Shown here one piece after another: positions 8,024 through 16,504 of a DNA stretch of 52,713 bases. The translations under genes and the position numbers were made by a program. This DNA is from Bacteroidota bacterium (GTDB lineage: Bacteria > Bacteroidota > Bacteroidia > Chitinophagales > BACL12): contig WGOA01000031.1 in NCBI GenBank assembly GCA_016124275.1, forward strand, positions 1 to 52,713, read 5' to 3'. Numbering within the stretch: the stretch's first letter is position 1; each line of letters starts with the position of its first letter. The notes under the pieces were generated by a model, which searched no databases, had not been told where the DNA came from, and worked only from the letters and a program-made list of their open reading frames with translations.

Positions 8024-8285
8024 AACAAGCGACTTTCGTGATCCGGCGTTTCCCTGGTGGCAGGCATCAGGCCAGGCAACAGGGCGGACGACAGATGGTG
8101 GATTAATTTAATCTTATTTCGTAATGTCAAACAATACAAGCTATTACGCGAGTTCCTTCGCGCTGGTTTCGCCTGTAAAACAGAAATTTAAATGCTGTGG
8201 GTACTGCGTTGAGCACCCGCCAGGTATGCATCTAAATGTGCTTCCATGCAATGAAAATAATATGCCGGAATGCAGGCAGGGCCAA
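8024..8285. other. 262-base gap, probable promoter of the lipoprotein gene
   Basis: No gene seen. An AT-rich core at about 8100-8140 contains the dyad GATTAA-T-TTAATC (8101-8113). On the minus strand a TATTGTTTG (one base longer than TAnnTTTG) lies near 8135. Either could belong to the promoter of the lipoprotein gene that starts at 8023; neither is certain. Confidence 0.35.
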
Positions 8286-9407
8286 TCAATCGCCGTCTGG
8301 CATGAAGAGCGCAGCAAGGCTCTTGCGCGTGTTTTCATCGGTCACCACAGCTAACTCAAAAGCATTCATGCCCGCGCGAAGGCCTGCCGCTTCCAGTGGT
8401 TGAAGGTCACGCAAGAAATAAACCAACTCGATCTGCAGGCCATCGTGGTCGGTAGTGTACAAGCACTTGGTCAACAGGAAGCCGGTTGATCCTCCTTTCA
8501 TCCCGGCATGCTTGAAGTTTTGCTGATTCCCAGGCGATTCCATCATGGATTCCAATAATTTGGCCACGGTCACTTGCTCCTTTTCGACCAAATCTTTGCG
8601 GCGGTTTACCTTAGCGGCTAAAGCCGCATAAGCGGTTGCGGTAGAAGCTGGCAATCGGTCTGAAAGCACCCGCTGCGCAGCCAAGCCTACCAATCGGAAG
8701 CGCTCGCGCAGGGAACCACTTGCGTCCGCAGCCATGGAATCCGACCAGGCCCAAGCCAGGTTTCGGTACTCCATATCAGTAAGAGTGCGAAGTTGGGAGG
8801 GGAAGTCCTTTACTGGCCCAGGCAAACTGTTGGGAATCCAAAGCGCACCTACCAGGGGATACACGGTCGTGTGCGGTTCAATGCCATGGCGTTCAGCAAG
8901 TGTTTCTATCCGATTCCTTCCTAAACGCCTGATGATGTACTCCGTATTGGCGTTAGAGCTGTACATGGTCATGCCCTGAGCCACCTGCAACAAGCTTGCG
9001 CTCGGGGTCTGTGACCCCTCGGGAAGTGATTCTATCCAGGCAGTGTGGGCTCCACCATCGGTACCCGGAAGGTGGAAACGCTCCAATTGCTCCAGCGGCA
9101 CCTGTTCGGTTAAATTCCACAGGCCTTCAGCACCCATTCTGGCTACATCCAGGGCCAGCGCAAACTTGACGGTGCTGGCCAGCGGAATGACCTGTTTAGG
9201 CTGCTGGTCGGCAACAACTTCGCCATTCCGGACAAGCACGAGCGAAACCCGGTCGCTGTTTTCCCGCATGAACGTCAACAACTTGAGCTCTTCAGCATCC
9301 GGAACCGGGGCATTTTGGGTTTGCTGGGCTTTTGCGTTTGGTTGTTGGAAGCCAATCAAAATAAATAGCAACAAAAAATATGATTTGTGTTTAGATTTAT
9401 AAATCAT
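8286..9407 (-). CDS. exported serine hydrolase of the class A beta-lactamase fold
   Basis: A 373-residue periplasmic protein. A signal peptide covers about residues 1-28 (FLLLFILIGFQQPNAKA). The three beta-lactamase boxes are present: S78-T-V-K81 (nucleophile and base), Y-S150-S151-N152 in place of SDN, and K304-G-G in place of KTG within MKGGSTG. I do not see a convincing ExxxN omega-loop glutamate, and the SSN and KGG variants differ from true class A enzymes, so it may be a DD-peptidase or esterase relative and need not give drug resistance. It starts only 8 bases after the stop of the gene at 9416-10111, so it is the third gene of the mogA operon. The start codon lies in a very AT-rich patch that can fold (see 9380-9407). 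Confidence 0.85.
   Translation of the reverse strand: MIYKSKHKSYFLLLFILIGFQQPNAKAQQTQNAPVPDAEELKLLTFMRENSDRVSLVLVRNGEVVADQQPKQVIPLASTVKFALALDVARMGAEGLWNLTEQVPLEQLERFHLPGTDGGAHTAWIESLPEGSQTPSASLLQVAQGMTMYSSNANTEYIIRRLGRNRIETLAERHGIEPHTTVYPLVGALWIPNSLPGPVKDFPSQLRTLTDMEYRNLAWAWSDSMAADASGSLRERFRLVGLAAQRVLSDRLPASTATAYAALAAKVNRRKDLVEKEQVTVAKLLESMMESPGNQQNFKHAGMKGGSTGFLLTKCLYTTDHDGLQIELVYFLRDLQPLEAAGLRAGMNAFELAVVTDENTRKSLAALFMPDGD
9380..9407 (-). promoter_or_regulatory. possible hairpin that covers the start codon
   Basis: On the mRNA (minus strand) the bases AUGAUUU, which begin at the start codon (9407-9401), can pair with AAAUCAU (9386-9380) across a 14-base loop; the alternative self-dimer GATTTATAAATC (9394-9405) is a perfect 12-bp palindrome. 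Pairing of A and U only would be weak, so any effect on translation would depend on temperature. Confidence 0.3.
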
Positions 9408-9415
9408 AATATTTT

Positions 9416-10111
9416 TTATGTTTTAGGTCCGTTGGCTGGCAATGCTTCGGGAATGAGCTCCAGCCCGTAAAGGCCATCCAGCGCCGCTGCAAAAAGCTGG
9501 AAATGGGCCAGGATTTCTGCCTTCGCGTGCATGCGCCGCTCCGTTCGGCCATACAATTGGTGCGTCAAAGGCCCATGTTGTGCACTACTCTCCTGATTTT
9601 GGCCTGGTCCCTGTCCCTGTTCTGAACCCAATCCTGGGCTCTGGCTTTGTCCTAAGTTCTGGCTATGCCCCGGGTGCTGATTTTGCCCCAGCCTCAGTTG
9701 TTGTACATAAGGGGACGCAAGACCTGCCCGAACCATAGGATTGAGCAAAAAGCGTTTCAGGTGTGCTTCTTCGTCGGCCTGGATGATGAAACGGCGGTCT
9801 AACGCCGCATCGCCGATTATGATATCCTGCAGTCCCATTATTTTAAACAGGCGGTGTTTCAAACGCCCTTCAAAAATATTGAAACTAAATACATTTGCCC
9901 CGGGAAGGCTACAGGAAATTCGGGTGTATGCATCCGTTTGTTCCTTGCCTTTGCTGTTGGTCCGGCTTTCAAATTCAATGGTCCAGTGCCGATGGCGCAC
10001 GCGCATGGTAATGGCTTCCTCCCGGGTTTGGTGGTCGCGGTTGTCCGCGTAATCCAGTTCAGCTCCCAAAATATGGGCCACATCTTGCCAGCTTCTTAAC
10101 AGTTCGGCCAT
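9416..10111 (-). CDS. hypothetical protein with a Gln/Gly-repeat linker
   Basis: A 231-residue cytosolic protein. The N-terminal part (about 1-138) is a compact alpha/beta domain with RHWTIEFESR and GDAALDRRFIIQADEEAHLKRFL. Residues 141-177 are a low-complexity linker of GQNQ, GQSQ and GQGP units. The C-terminal part (about 185-225) is an amphipathic helix region (RTERRMHAKAEILAHF). I recognise a resemblance to hypothetical proteins of the phylum but no named family. It lies 11 bases downstream of mogA and 8 bases upstream of the beta-lactamase-fold gene, so all three are probably one transcript. Nothing ties it to molybdenum. Confidence 0.75.
   Translation of the reverse strand: MAELLRSWQDVAHILGAELDYADNRDHQTREEAITMRVRHRHWTIEFESRTNSKGKEQTDAYTRISCSLPGANVFSFNIFEGRLKHRLFKIMGLQDIIIGDAALDRRFIIQADEEAHLKRFLLNPMVRAGLASPYVQQLRLGQNQHPGHSQNLGQSQSPGLGSEQGQGPGQNQESSAQHGPLTHQLYGRTERRMHAKAEILAHFQLFAAALDGLYGLELIPEALPANGPKT
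9581..9691 (-). repeat. in-gene low-complexity repeat (GQNQ/GQSQ units)
   Basis: This part of the gene encodes residues 141-177 as degenerate units of Gly-Gln-Asn/Ser-Gln with interspersed Pro. At DNA level CCTGGTCCCTGTCC and CTGGCTTTG/CTGGCTATG repeat with small changes. It looks like slippage-expanded linker sequence. Confidence 0.7.
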
Positions 10112-10122
10112 CGTTGAGGGAA

Positions 10123-10653
10123 TCAGGAACCGGGCCGGAAGGCCAGGATATGGTCTGGATTTGTTTCCAACCGAGCGGCTTCAATCAGGTCCAGGCAGTA
10201 GGGCACAGCCGCAAAAACAGCGTCCAGGCATTCCCGGATGGCTTTGGGTTTGCCCGGAAGGTTTATGATAAGCGAACGGTTGCGGATGCCTGCAGTTTGA
10301 CGCGACAGAATGGCCGTTGGAACGAACGTTAAACTTGCCCTGCGCATTTGTTCGCCAAAACCGGGGAGCATTTTTTCACAGACTTGCTCGGTGGCCTCCG
10401 GAGTAATGTCGCGGGGAGCAGGGCCTGTTCCACCAGTGGTGAGCACCAGGTCGCAGCCTTCCGCATCGGTCAGCGTCAACAACGCCTGCACGATTTGTTC
10501 GGTCTCGTCGGGCACAAGGCGGTAAACCGCTTCCCAAGGGCTGGTCAGAAAAGCCGAGAGCGTTTCCACGATGGCTTTGCCGGACAAATCTTCGTAAACT
10601 CCAGCTGCGGCCCGGTCAGAGACCGTCAAAATGCCAATCCGTGCTGTTTTCAT
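10123..10653 (-). CDS. mogA: molybdopterin adenylyltransferase-type protein (MogA/MoaB family)
   Basis: Binds molybdopterin and in the MogA branch adenylates it before molybdate insertion; cytosolic. The 176-residue protein has the family signature LVLTTGGTGPAPRDITPEAT near residues 68-87 and the N-terminal strand ARIGILTVSDRAAAG. MogA and MoaB cannot be told apart with certainty here. The frame is open 18 codons upstream of the ATG at 10653, but that part (MLSKGCACYCSF) is unlike the family. A TATTTTG (10668-10662, one base shorter than TAnnTTTG) precedes the start. No other molybdenum gene lies in the window. Confidence 0.88.
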   Translation of the reverse strand: MKTARIGILTVSDRAAAGVYEDLSGKAIVETLSAFLTSPWEAVYRLVPDETEQIVQALLTLTDAEGCDLVLTTGGTGPAPRDITPEATEQVCEKMLPGFGEQMRRASLTFVPTAILSRQTAGIRNRSLIINLPGKPKAIRECLDAVFAAVPYCLDLIEAARLETNPDHILAFRPGS

Positions 10654-10696
10654 TGCCTCCGCAAAATAAAGAAACGAGCAATAGCAAGCGCATCCT

Positions 10697-10753
10697 TTAC
10701 TCAGCACCCCTTACTCAGCACCCAGCCCTCAAAGCCCCAGCCCTCAAAGCCCC
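10697..10753. repeat. two adjacent tandem duplications
   Basis: TTACTCAGCACCC occurs at 10697-10709 and 10711-10723, followed at once by AGCCCTCAAAGCCCC at 10724-10738 and 10739-10753. The last copy runs into the 3' end of the lipoprotein gene that stops at 10744. Both look like recent slippage duplications. Confidence 0.8.
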
Positions 10754-11811
10754 AGCTCTCTGCGCATGGGCTCATCGCTCACGGCGTTGTGGCTCCAGTA
10801 GTCGTCCATAATCTGCTGGCGGCGCACCGCCTTGGTAGTCAGGGTTTTACCCCAACTTTTTACCGTTTCCTCCCAACCGGTTACCGCTCTTGGAAATTCT
10901 TGCTCAAAGAAAACCCGCAAAACTCTGTCCCGCTCCGGATAGCGGATCTCGTAAACCATATTGCCGTTTTCGCCGCGCGAAAGGCTGGCTTCAGCGGGGG
11001 TAGCTTGCATGGGCAAATGCCGCAGGCGAATGTCCAGGCTTCCAGGAATTGCCTGGAAGGAGCCGGTGGGCAAGGCATTAGGATCCAATCGAATCAACGC
11101 CCAGACTTCGTCTTCCAGAAACACGTCGCCGAGCGCCGTTTCCTGCGTTGATTCCCCCTCAAAATAAGAGTGCACCTCCGCCTCGTACCCCGCCCCGCTG
11201 CGGTGCAGATCCATGAACACATGGCCGCACCATTCCTGCACCGACGTGGTTGATTTCAGCGCCCGAGGATCACGGCTCCTGTCCACTGGACTAAACACGC
11301 TCTGCATGGTTTTGTACGTATAAATTCCGGTAGGGAAATCGCGGGTGAAATTGAGTTTGAGCACGGGCACAGCATCATCACCGGCTTTGCCAGGATCGTC
11401 CAATTTTACCAGCTTTTTTCGGCTGTACTCCTCGGTGACAAAGATCAAAACGGCCTGCCCGGATCGGATTTCGCCGTAGCGCGCCTGTTCCAGGTCAAAA
11501 ACATTCATTTCGGCCTTGCCCTGGTACCAATACTCCGAAAATCCAGGTTCTTTTCGCGCATCGTTTCCCGGGGGAAGGGCTGCCGCCGCCTGCGCAGCCG
11601 GGATGGGGGACACAGCGTTTGCCGTCAAAGAACCCCCGTCTAAAGCAGAACCGGAATTGGAACCACAACCGATCAATCCAAGCACCATCGCTGAGACAAT
11701 GCCTGCAAAAGCACGGCGGATCAGGCTGCCTGATGCCGCAGCTTGTAAATAATTATCCACGTGAATAAAATTAAGGGAATCCAGTCTGACAGACACCTCC
11801 CCCAAAGCCAT
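10744..11811 (-). CDS. conserved Bacteroidota lipoprotein (often mislabelled 'septum formation inhibitor Maf')
   Basis: A 355-residue protein with a lipobox, LGLIGCGS, about 50 codons in from the first ATG. The mature part has GFSEYWYQGKAEMNVFDLEQARYG, then VLIFVTEEYSRKK, a KLNFTRDFPTGIYTYKTM block and TSVQEWCGHVF. I recall this pattern as a common Bacteroidota family whose database label 'Maf' is wrong: it has none of the Maf nucleotide pyrophosphatase motifs. Function is unknown; it should sit on the periplasmic face of a membrane. The real start may lie closer to the lipobox (an alternative start within GSLIRRAFAGIV), because 50 residues is long for a signal. It begins 52 bases after the stop of the FMN enzyme gene on the same strand. 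A TAAGTTTC box (one mismatch) lies at 11835-11828. Confidence 0.78.
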   Translation of the reverse strand: MALGEVSVRLDSLNFIHVDNYLQAAASGSLIRRAFAGIVSAMVLGLIGCGSNSGSALDGGSLTANAVSPIPAAQAAAALPPGNDARKEPGFSEYWYQGKAEMNVFDLEQARYGEIRSGQAVLIFVTEEYSRKKLVKLDDPGKAGDDAVPVLKLNFTRDFPTGIYTYKTMQSVFSPVDRSRDPRALKSTTSVQEWCGHVFMDLHRSGAGYEAEVHSYFEGESTQETALGDVFLEDEVWALIRLDPNALPTGSFQAIPGSLDIRLRHLPMQATPAEASLSRGENGNMVYEIRYPERDRVLRVFFEQEFPRAVTGWEETVKSWGKTLTTKAVRRQQIMDDYWSHNAVSDEPMRRELGL

Positions 11812-11863
11812 AAACTTGCTCCTGCATGAAACTTAACACCGTGCACTTCCAGGGTCATTCCGT

Positions 11864-13261
11864 CTACATGTCTGCCAACATTTCTGCCAGCATCTGCGGC
11901 AAAATCTCTTCCCTGTTTCGGCATCCGCTTAAGCCCATGGTCAGGTCAAACTCCGCTTGAAAATTTTGGAAAAGCGCCTCCACGCCAGCTTGGCCAGCCA
12001 GCGCCAGCGCATAAGCAAAGGGGCGACCAATGCCCACGGCATCGGCGCCGAGGGCCAACGCTTTAAACGCATCCGCGCCGCTTCGCAATCCGCTGTCTAA
12101 GAGAACGGGAGCATTTCCCCGCACGGCCTCCAGCACACCAGGCAAGGCATCCAGCGCCGCGATTGCCCCATCTACTTGCCGGCCACCGTGGTTGGACACA
12201 ACAAGGCCTTGCACCCCGTGGTCCAGCGCCTTGCGGGCATCGTCCGGGTGTTGAATGCCTTTGAGCAGAATCGGCAGGCGGGTCCGCTCGCGCAAAAAAC
12301 GCAAGTCGCTCCATTCCAGCGTCGGGCGCGAGTAAATGCGTGTGAACAACTGCACCGCCTTGGTGGCCTCGCCGCTGCGCAAGTTTGCCCACCACGAGCC
12401 AGGGTGCCGGCGCAGTTGTGCCAGGAGCACCGCGATGCTGCTGGCATTGATGTTACGCGGAGCTGGGTTTTCGTCGGCAAAGGCGTTCCGGGCCAAGAGC
12501 TTTTGAAACACCGGATCACTTGTGTATTGCGCGATCCCCATTCCCCGGAGAAAAGGAAGCCAGGCCAGGTTCAAATCGGCCGTTCGCCAACCGAGCAGCG
12601 TGGTGTCCAGCGTGACCACTATGGCCTGGCAACCACACGCTTCTGCGCGTTGCACAAAGCTTTCTACCAGCTCGTTTGATTTGCTCCAATACAGCTGAAA
12701 CCAGCGCAGCGCATCGGGTTTAGCCGCGCTTGAAGCAGCCGAAACGGCCTCCATGGGTGCAGAGGCCTGGTTGGACAGGATCAGCGGAACACCGCAGGCA
12801 GCAGCAGCGCGGGCCACGACACGGTCGCCATCCGGATGCACCATTTCCAGCACCCCAATCGGGCAGGCAAAAAAAGGCGACGCCCAGCGCTGGCCCAGCA
12901 CCGTGACTGACCCGTTGCGTTGGCCCAAATCGCGCAACATGCGGGGCAAAATCTGCCGGCGGGCAAAGGCCGCCTCGTTGTTGGCCATGGTTTGGCCGCG
13001 TCCCGCCCCCCCGGCAATGTAGGCCCATGCCTCCGCGCTCATGTGGCGCCGGGCCTGCTCGGCCAGCACCCCAAAATCTGTGGGAACGACCGGCGCACTT
13101 CCCGCCACACCGGCCAGGTAAATATCCCGTTGCCGTTGGGGACCAAATCCTTGCATTTGCGCGGCGCCAACAGCGTTTTCGTTGCCAGAATCAGCAGCAT
13201 CAGGAGAAGCAGCAGCATCAGGAGAAGCAGCAGCATCAGGAGAAGCAGGAGAGTCGGGCAT
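11864..13261 (-). CDS. FMN-dependent alpha-hydroxy-acid oxidase (lactate oxidase/monooxygenase type)
   Basis: A cytosolic flavoenzyme of the lactate and glycolate oxidase family; it should oxidise a 2-hydroxy acid to the 2-oxo acid. In the 465-residue protein I see YIAGGAGRGQT (80-91), the active-site lysine K334 in LLKGI, the family signature SNHGGRQ at 356-362 with catalytic H358, and the FMN phosphate loop DSGLRSGAD with GADAVGIGRPF. A long segment between about 235 and 315 resembles the extra loop of lactate 2-monooxygenase more than simple oxidases. I start at the ATG at 13261 (MPDSPASPDA); the frame continues to a TTG at 13429, but that part is a Gly/Leu/Phe-rich translation of noncoding repeats. 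The first 25 residues are an SPDAAA repeat. A start at MQGFGPQ, just after the repeat, is also possible. Confidence 0.88.
   Translation of the reverse strand: MPDSPASPDAAASPDAAASPDAADSGNENAVGAAQMQGFGPQRQRDIYLAGVAGSAPVVPTDFGVLAEQARRHMSAEAWAYIAGGAGRGQTMANNEAAFARRQILPRMLRDLGQRNGSVTVLGQRWASPFFACPIGVLEMVHPDGDRVVARAAAACGVPLILSNQASAPMEAVSAASSAAKPDALRWFQLYWSKSNELVESFVQRAEACGCQAIVVTLDTTLLGWRTADLNLAWLPFLRGMGIAQYTSDPVFQKLLARNAFADENPAPRNINASSIAVLLAQLRRHPGSWWANLRSGEATKAVQLFTRIYSRPTLEWSDLRFLRERTRLPILLKGIQHPDDARKALDHGVQGLVVSNHGGRQVDGAIAALDALPGVLEAVRGNAPVLLDSGLRSGADAFKALALGADAVGIGRPFAYALALAGQAGVEALFQNFQAEFDLTMGLSGCRNREEILPQMLAEMLADM
13193..13246 (-). repeat. three perfect 18-bp tandem repeats in the FMN enzyme gene
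   Basis: AGCAGCATCAGGAGAAGC is repeated three times without a mismatch (13193-13210, 13211-13228, 13229-13246). On the coding strand each copy encodes six residues (SPDAAA or DAAASP register). The number is a multiple of three, so loss or gain of units keeps the frame. Confidence 0.95.
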
Positions 13262-13466
13262 AGGGCAAAGACCAAGGTTAGGAGAAAAATGAACCAGCGT
13301 GATCGGGAGGCCTGGCAAGAACCTTCTTCGGCGCCAGGCCCAAAGCGGGCCAAAGGCAGCACCCAAAGTCAGGCCCAAAGGCAGTCCAAAAGCCAGTCCA
13401 AAAGCAGCACCAGCACACAATGGCCACAAGTGCCACCGTGAAGGTAAAGCAACCGCGGTATTGACG
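13262..13466. other. divergent intergenic region with 12-bp degenerate repeats
   Basis: This region separates the FMN enzyme from the Fur gene. Between about 13380 and 13407 AGTCCAAAAGCC recurs in tandem with period 12 (AGTCCAAAAGCC, AGTCCAAAAGCA, earlier GGCCCAAAGGC). It gives long open frames on both strands, but their translations are low-complexity and I judge them noncoding. Confidence 0.5.
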
Positions 13467-13474
13467 TATTTTTG
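13467..13474 (+). promoter_or_regulatory. Bacteroidota -7 box TATTTTTG before the Fur gene
   Basis: Exact TAnnTTTG match ending 5 bases before the ATG at 13480. No clear TTTG at -33. The mRNA would begin within a few bases of the start codon. Confidence 0.5.
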
Positions 13475-13479
13475 AGCAC

Positions 13480-13899
13480 ATGGAATCCGTTACCTTAATC
13501 CTTCGCGATGCAGGCATGCGCCGCACAGGACCCCGGCAGGCTGTGCTGGAGCACCTGATGGAATCGGACTATGCCCTTTCGCATCAGGAACTGGAAAACC
13601 GCCTCGAAGGCCGGGTGGACCGCGTCACCATTTACCGCATCCTGGCGGCTTTTGAAGACCACGGCATTGTGCACCGCGTCATGGATGCGGGCGGTCACCC
13701 CCAGTACGCGCTTTGCTCTTCGTCGTGCAAGGGCCATCACCACCACGACGAACACGTCCACTTTCAGTGCAACGTCTGCGGCAACACCTATTGCCTGGAC
13801 GAAGTGGCCTTTCCCCGCATCAGCTTACCGTCTGGCTTTGTGCTCAGCGCGCTGGACGTCACCGCGCGGGGCACTTGCGGAAGATGCCAGGCAGCGTGA
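13480..13899 (+). CDS. Fur-family metal-dependent transcriptional regulator
   Basis: A 139-residue dimeric repressor of the Fur/Zur/PerR group. The N-terminal winged helix holds RTGPRQAVLEHL and the recognition helix region VDRVTIYRILAAFEDHG; the His-rich hinge GHHHHDEHVHFQC leads into a dimerisation domain with two CxxC pairs, CNVCG (about residue 100) and CGRC at the extreme C-terminus, which form a structural zinc site. The metal it senses cannot be read from this; the Fur iron residues and Zur zinc residues overlap in this histidine-rich area. It is followed 51 bases later by cysS and is probably cotranscribed. Two Fe-S or heme genes (hemB, nfu) are close, but no Fur box was found before them. 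Confidence 0.9.
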   Translation: MESVTLILRDAGMRRTGPRQAVLEHLMESDYALSHQELENRLEGRVDRVTIYRILAAFEDHGIVHRVMDAGGHPQYALCSSSCKGHHHHDEHVHFQCNVCGNTYCLDEVAFPRISLPSGFVLSALDVTARGTCGRCQAA

Positions 13900-13950
13900 T
13901 AACCGTTGATCTTTTCGCCCCCATCGCTTCACGCACTTCCATCTCAGCCC

Positions 13951-15456
13951 ATGCCCCTTTTTGAGCAATACCCCCTGTCCCTTTACAATTCCATGGCTCG
14001 CGAGAAGCAGCTTTTTGAGCCGCTTGCTCCACCGTTTGTAGGCCTGTACACTTGCGGTCCTACGGTGTACAGCGAGCCGCACCTGGGCCATGCCCGAGGC
14101 CTGATTACCTGGGATCTGGTTTTTCGCTACCTCCGTCACCTTGGGTACCGCGTGCGCTATGTCCGCAACATCACGGATGTCGGTCATTTGGAAGACGAAG
14201 TGACCGATGCCGGAGAAGATAAAATCACCAAAAAGGCCAGACTGGAGCGCCTTGAACCCATGGAAGTGGTGCAACAATACACCGTTGCCTACCGCAAAGC
14301 CGCCGCCGACCTCAACGCGTTATCGCCCAGCATCGAGCCCACAGCTTCCGGGCATGTTCCCGAGCAGATTCAAGCCATAAAGAACATTCTGTCGAATGGC
14401 TATGCCTACGAACGCGACGGTTCGGTGTACTTCAACCTGGCGCGCTACGCCGCTTCGCATCCCTATGGCAAACTCAGCGGCAAGGTTCTGGACGATTTGA
14501 TAGCCGGCAGTCGGCAGACCGAAGGCTTGAACCAAAAGCAAAGTCCGCACGACTTTGCCCTGTGGAAAAAGGCCAGCCCCGAGCACATTATGCGCTGGGA
14601 TTCTCCCTGGGGGCAGGGCTTTCCCGGATGGCACATTGAGTGCTCCGCCATGAGCACCAAGTACCTCGGCGAGACCTTTGATCTGCACGGCGGCGGCATG
14701 GATTTACTGTTCCCCCACCACGAAGCCGAGATCGCCCAGAACGTCGGTTGCTGCGGTAATCAAGGGGTGCGCTACTGGATTCACCACAACATGCTCACCA
14801 TTGAAGGCCAGAAGATGGCCCGCTCGTTGGGCAACTTCATTTCCATTGAACAAGTGTTCAGTGGCAACCACCCGCTGTTGGAACAGGCCTACAGCCCCAT
14901 GACGGTGCGCTTCTTTACCCTTCAGTCACACTACCGCAGTCCTGTTGATTTCAGCAACGAAGGCTTGCAAGCCGCCGAGAAAAGCTACCGCCGCCTGATG
15001 AACGCCGCCGCTGCGCTGGACAAACTCGAATACCGCGCCGGCGCTTTTGACGCCGAATTGGAGCGCCAAATTCAGGAAGCCTGCCACACCCTTTACCGCG
15101 AACTTAGCGACGACTTCAATACACCGCGTGCCCTGGCGGTCCTTTTTGAACTTAGCAGCCGCATCCAGGATTTCCGTTCGGGCAACAAAGTACTTGGTGG
15201 CATCAGCGCAGACGCGTTTGCCCAATTGCAACAAAACTTCAAGGCTGTCCTCTTTGACGTATTCGGTCTTTTGCCCGAAACCCAAGCGCAAACCAGCAAA
15301 CTGGACGGCGTCATGGACATGCTCATTCGCATGCGCACCGAAGCCCGCGCCAGCAAAGACTTCGCAGCTTCTGACCGCATCCGCGACGAATTACTTGCCA
15401 TTGGCATTCAACTCAAAGACGGCAAAGAAGGCACAACCTTTAGTGTGGAAGGGTAG
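13951..15456 (+). CDS. cysS: cysteinyl-tRNA synthetase
   Basis: Attaches cysteine to tRNA-Cys in the cytosol. The 501-residue protein has the class I HIGH box as HLGH in [11 protein letters not shown] (about residues 46-49 region), the zinc ligands expected from TCGPTVY, ECSAMS and the HHEAEIAQ motif, and the KMSKS loop as KMARS in [12 protein letters not shown]. The ATG at 13951 ([14 protein letters not shown]) gives the usual family N-terminus; a TTG 15 codons upstream is less likely. hemB converges on it with a 7-base gap. Confidence 0.95.
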   Translation: MPLFEQYPLSLYNSMAREKQLFEPLAPPFVGLYTCGPTVYSEPHLGHARGLITWDLVFRYLRHLGYRVRYVRNITDVGHLEDEVTDAGEDKITKKARLERLEPMEVVQQYTVAYRKAAADLNALSPSIEPTASGHVPEQIQAIKNILSNGYAYERDGSVYFNLARYAASHPYGKLSGKVLDDLIAGSRQTEGLNQKQSPHDFALWKKASPEHIMRWDSPWGQGFPGWHIECSAMSTKYLGETFDLHGGGMDLLFPHHEAEIAQNVGCCGNQGVRYWIHHNMLTIEGQKMARSLGNFISIEQVFSGNHPLLEQAYSPMTVRFFTLQSHYRSPVDFSNEGLQAAEKSYRRLMNAAAALDKLEYRAGAFDAELERQIQEACHTLYRELSDDFNTPRALAVLFELSSRIQDFRSGNKVLGGISADAFAQLQQNFKAVLFDVFGLLPETQAQTSKLDGVMDMLIRMRTEARASKDFAASDRIRDELLAIGIQLKDGKEGTTFSVEG

Positions 15457-15463
15457 GAATGCC

Positions 15464-16447
15464 TCAGCCCCCATTCGCCCGCAACATCCGGGCATAGGCT
15501 TTGGCCAGGTAGGTCAAAATGATGTCCGCTCCCGCGCGGCGGATGCACGTCAGGGTTTCGGTCACCGCAGGCTCTAATTCCAGCCAGCCTTCCTTTACAG
15601 CGGCCATGAGCATCGCATATTCTCCACTGACGTGGTATGCGGCCACGGGCAGGTTGGTTTGGTTCTTGACAGCGCTGATGATGTCCAGGTAAGCGAGGGC
15701 TGGTTTGACCATCAAAAAGTCCGCACCTTCCGCTTCGTCCAGCGCAGCTTCGCGAAGGGCTTCGCGCGCGTTTGCCGGGTCCATTTGGTAGGTCTTTTTG
15801 TTGCCGCTTTTGGGGGCAGAGTCTAGCGCTTCGCGGAAAGGACCGTAGAACGCAGAGGCGTACTTGGCCGTGTAGCTCATGATGCCCACCTGCGTGAATC
15901 CCTTTTCGTCCAGGGCGTCGCGCAGGTAGCGGACGCGGCCGTCCATCATGTCAGAAGGCCCAATGAGGTCAATACCGGCTTGAGCCTGAGCAACAGCCAA
16001 TCTGGCCAAAATGGGCAGGGTCTCGTCATTGACGATAGTGCCTTCCGCATCTACCAGGCCATCGTGGCCGTCTTTGGAGTAGGGATCCATCGCCACGTCG
16101 CCAATGAGCAGCACATCGGGGTAAATCTCCTTAATGGTGCGGATGGCCTTGAGGTAAAAGTTGCCCGGCGCGTGACCGTAGGTAGCTTTCTTGTCTTTGT
16201 TGGCATCGGCCACCACGGGAAACAGCGCAAAGCGGCTTATGCCCACTTCCAGGCAGCGGTCAATTTCTTCCAGCAACAGTTCGCGCGACCAGCGGTATTG
16301 TCCAGGCATGGACGCGATGGGCTCCTGCAGATCGCGGCCGTCCACCAAAAACAGCGGTTGCACCAATTGGTCGGTGTGCAGGCGGCTTTCGCGGACCATG
16401 TTGCGGATCGCTTCGCTCTGTCGGTTGCGGCGGGGTCTGATGTGCAT
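15464..16447 (-). CDS. hemB: porphobilinogen synthase (delta-aminolevulinate dehydratase)
   Basis: Condenses two 5-aminolevulinate molecules to porphobilinogen for heme synthesis in the cytosol. The 327-residue protein has both active-site lysines, K195 in SYTAKYASAFYGPFR and K248 in FLMVKPALAYLD. In zinc enzymes the segment around residues 117-130 carries three cysteines; here it reads DVAMDPYSKDGHDG, so this is the magnesium/potassium-type enzyme without the catalytic zinc site. A good promoter (TTG, 22-base spacer, TACCTTTG) lies 57 bases upstream of the ATG. It is divergent from the phosphatase gene. Confidence 0.95.
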   Translation of the reverse strand: MHIRPRRNRQSEAIRNMVRESRLHTDQLVQPLFLVDGRDLQEPIASMPGQYRWSRELLLEEIDRCLEVGISRFALFPVVADANKDKKATYGHAPGNFYLKAIRTIKEIYPDVLLIGDVAMDPYSKDGHDGLVDAEGTIVNDETLPILARLAVAQAQAGIDLIGPSDMMDGRVRYLRDALDEKGFTQVGIMSYTAKYASAFYGPFREALDSAPKSGNKKTYQMDPANAREALREAALDEAEGADFLMVKPALAYLDIISAVKNQTNLPVAAYHVSGEYAMLMAAVKEGWLELEPAVTETLTCIRRAGADIILTYLAKAYARMLRANGG

Positions 16448-16504
16448 GAGGGAGTGGTGTTTGCGGTTGGTACAGGCGAAGGGCTATCGTACCTTTCCCA
16501 GCGG

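Noticed and set aside
10651-10660. GGAGG just before the mogA start as a Shine-Dalgarno site
   Set aside because: Only two bases separate it from the ATG, too close to work in the usual way, and Shine-Dalgarno sites are rare in this phylum.
13262-13429. N-terminal extension of the FMN enzyme with a hydrophobic Gly/Leu/Phe segment
   Set aside because: It starts at a TTG, is made of 12-bp DNA repeats that also give low-complexity peptides in the other frames, and family members have no membrane segment there.
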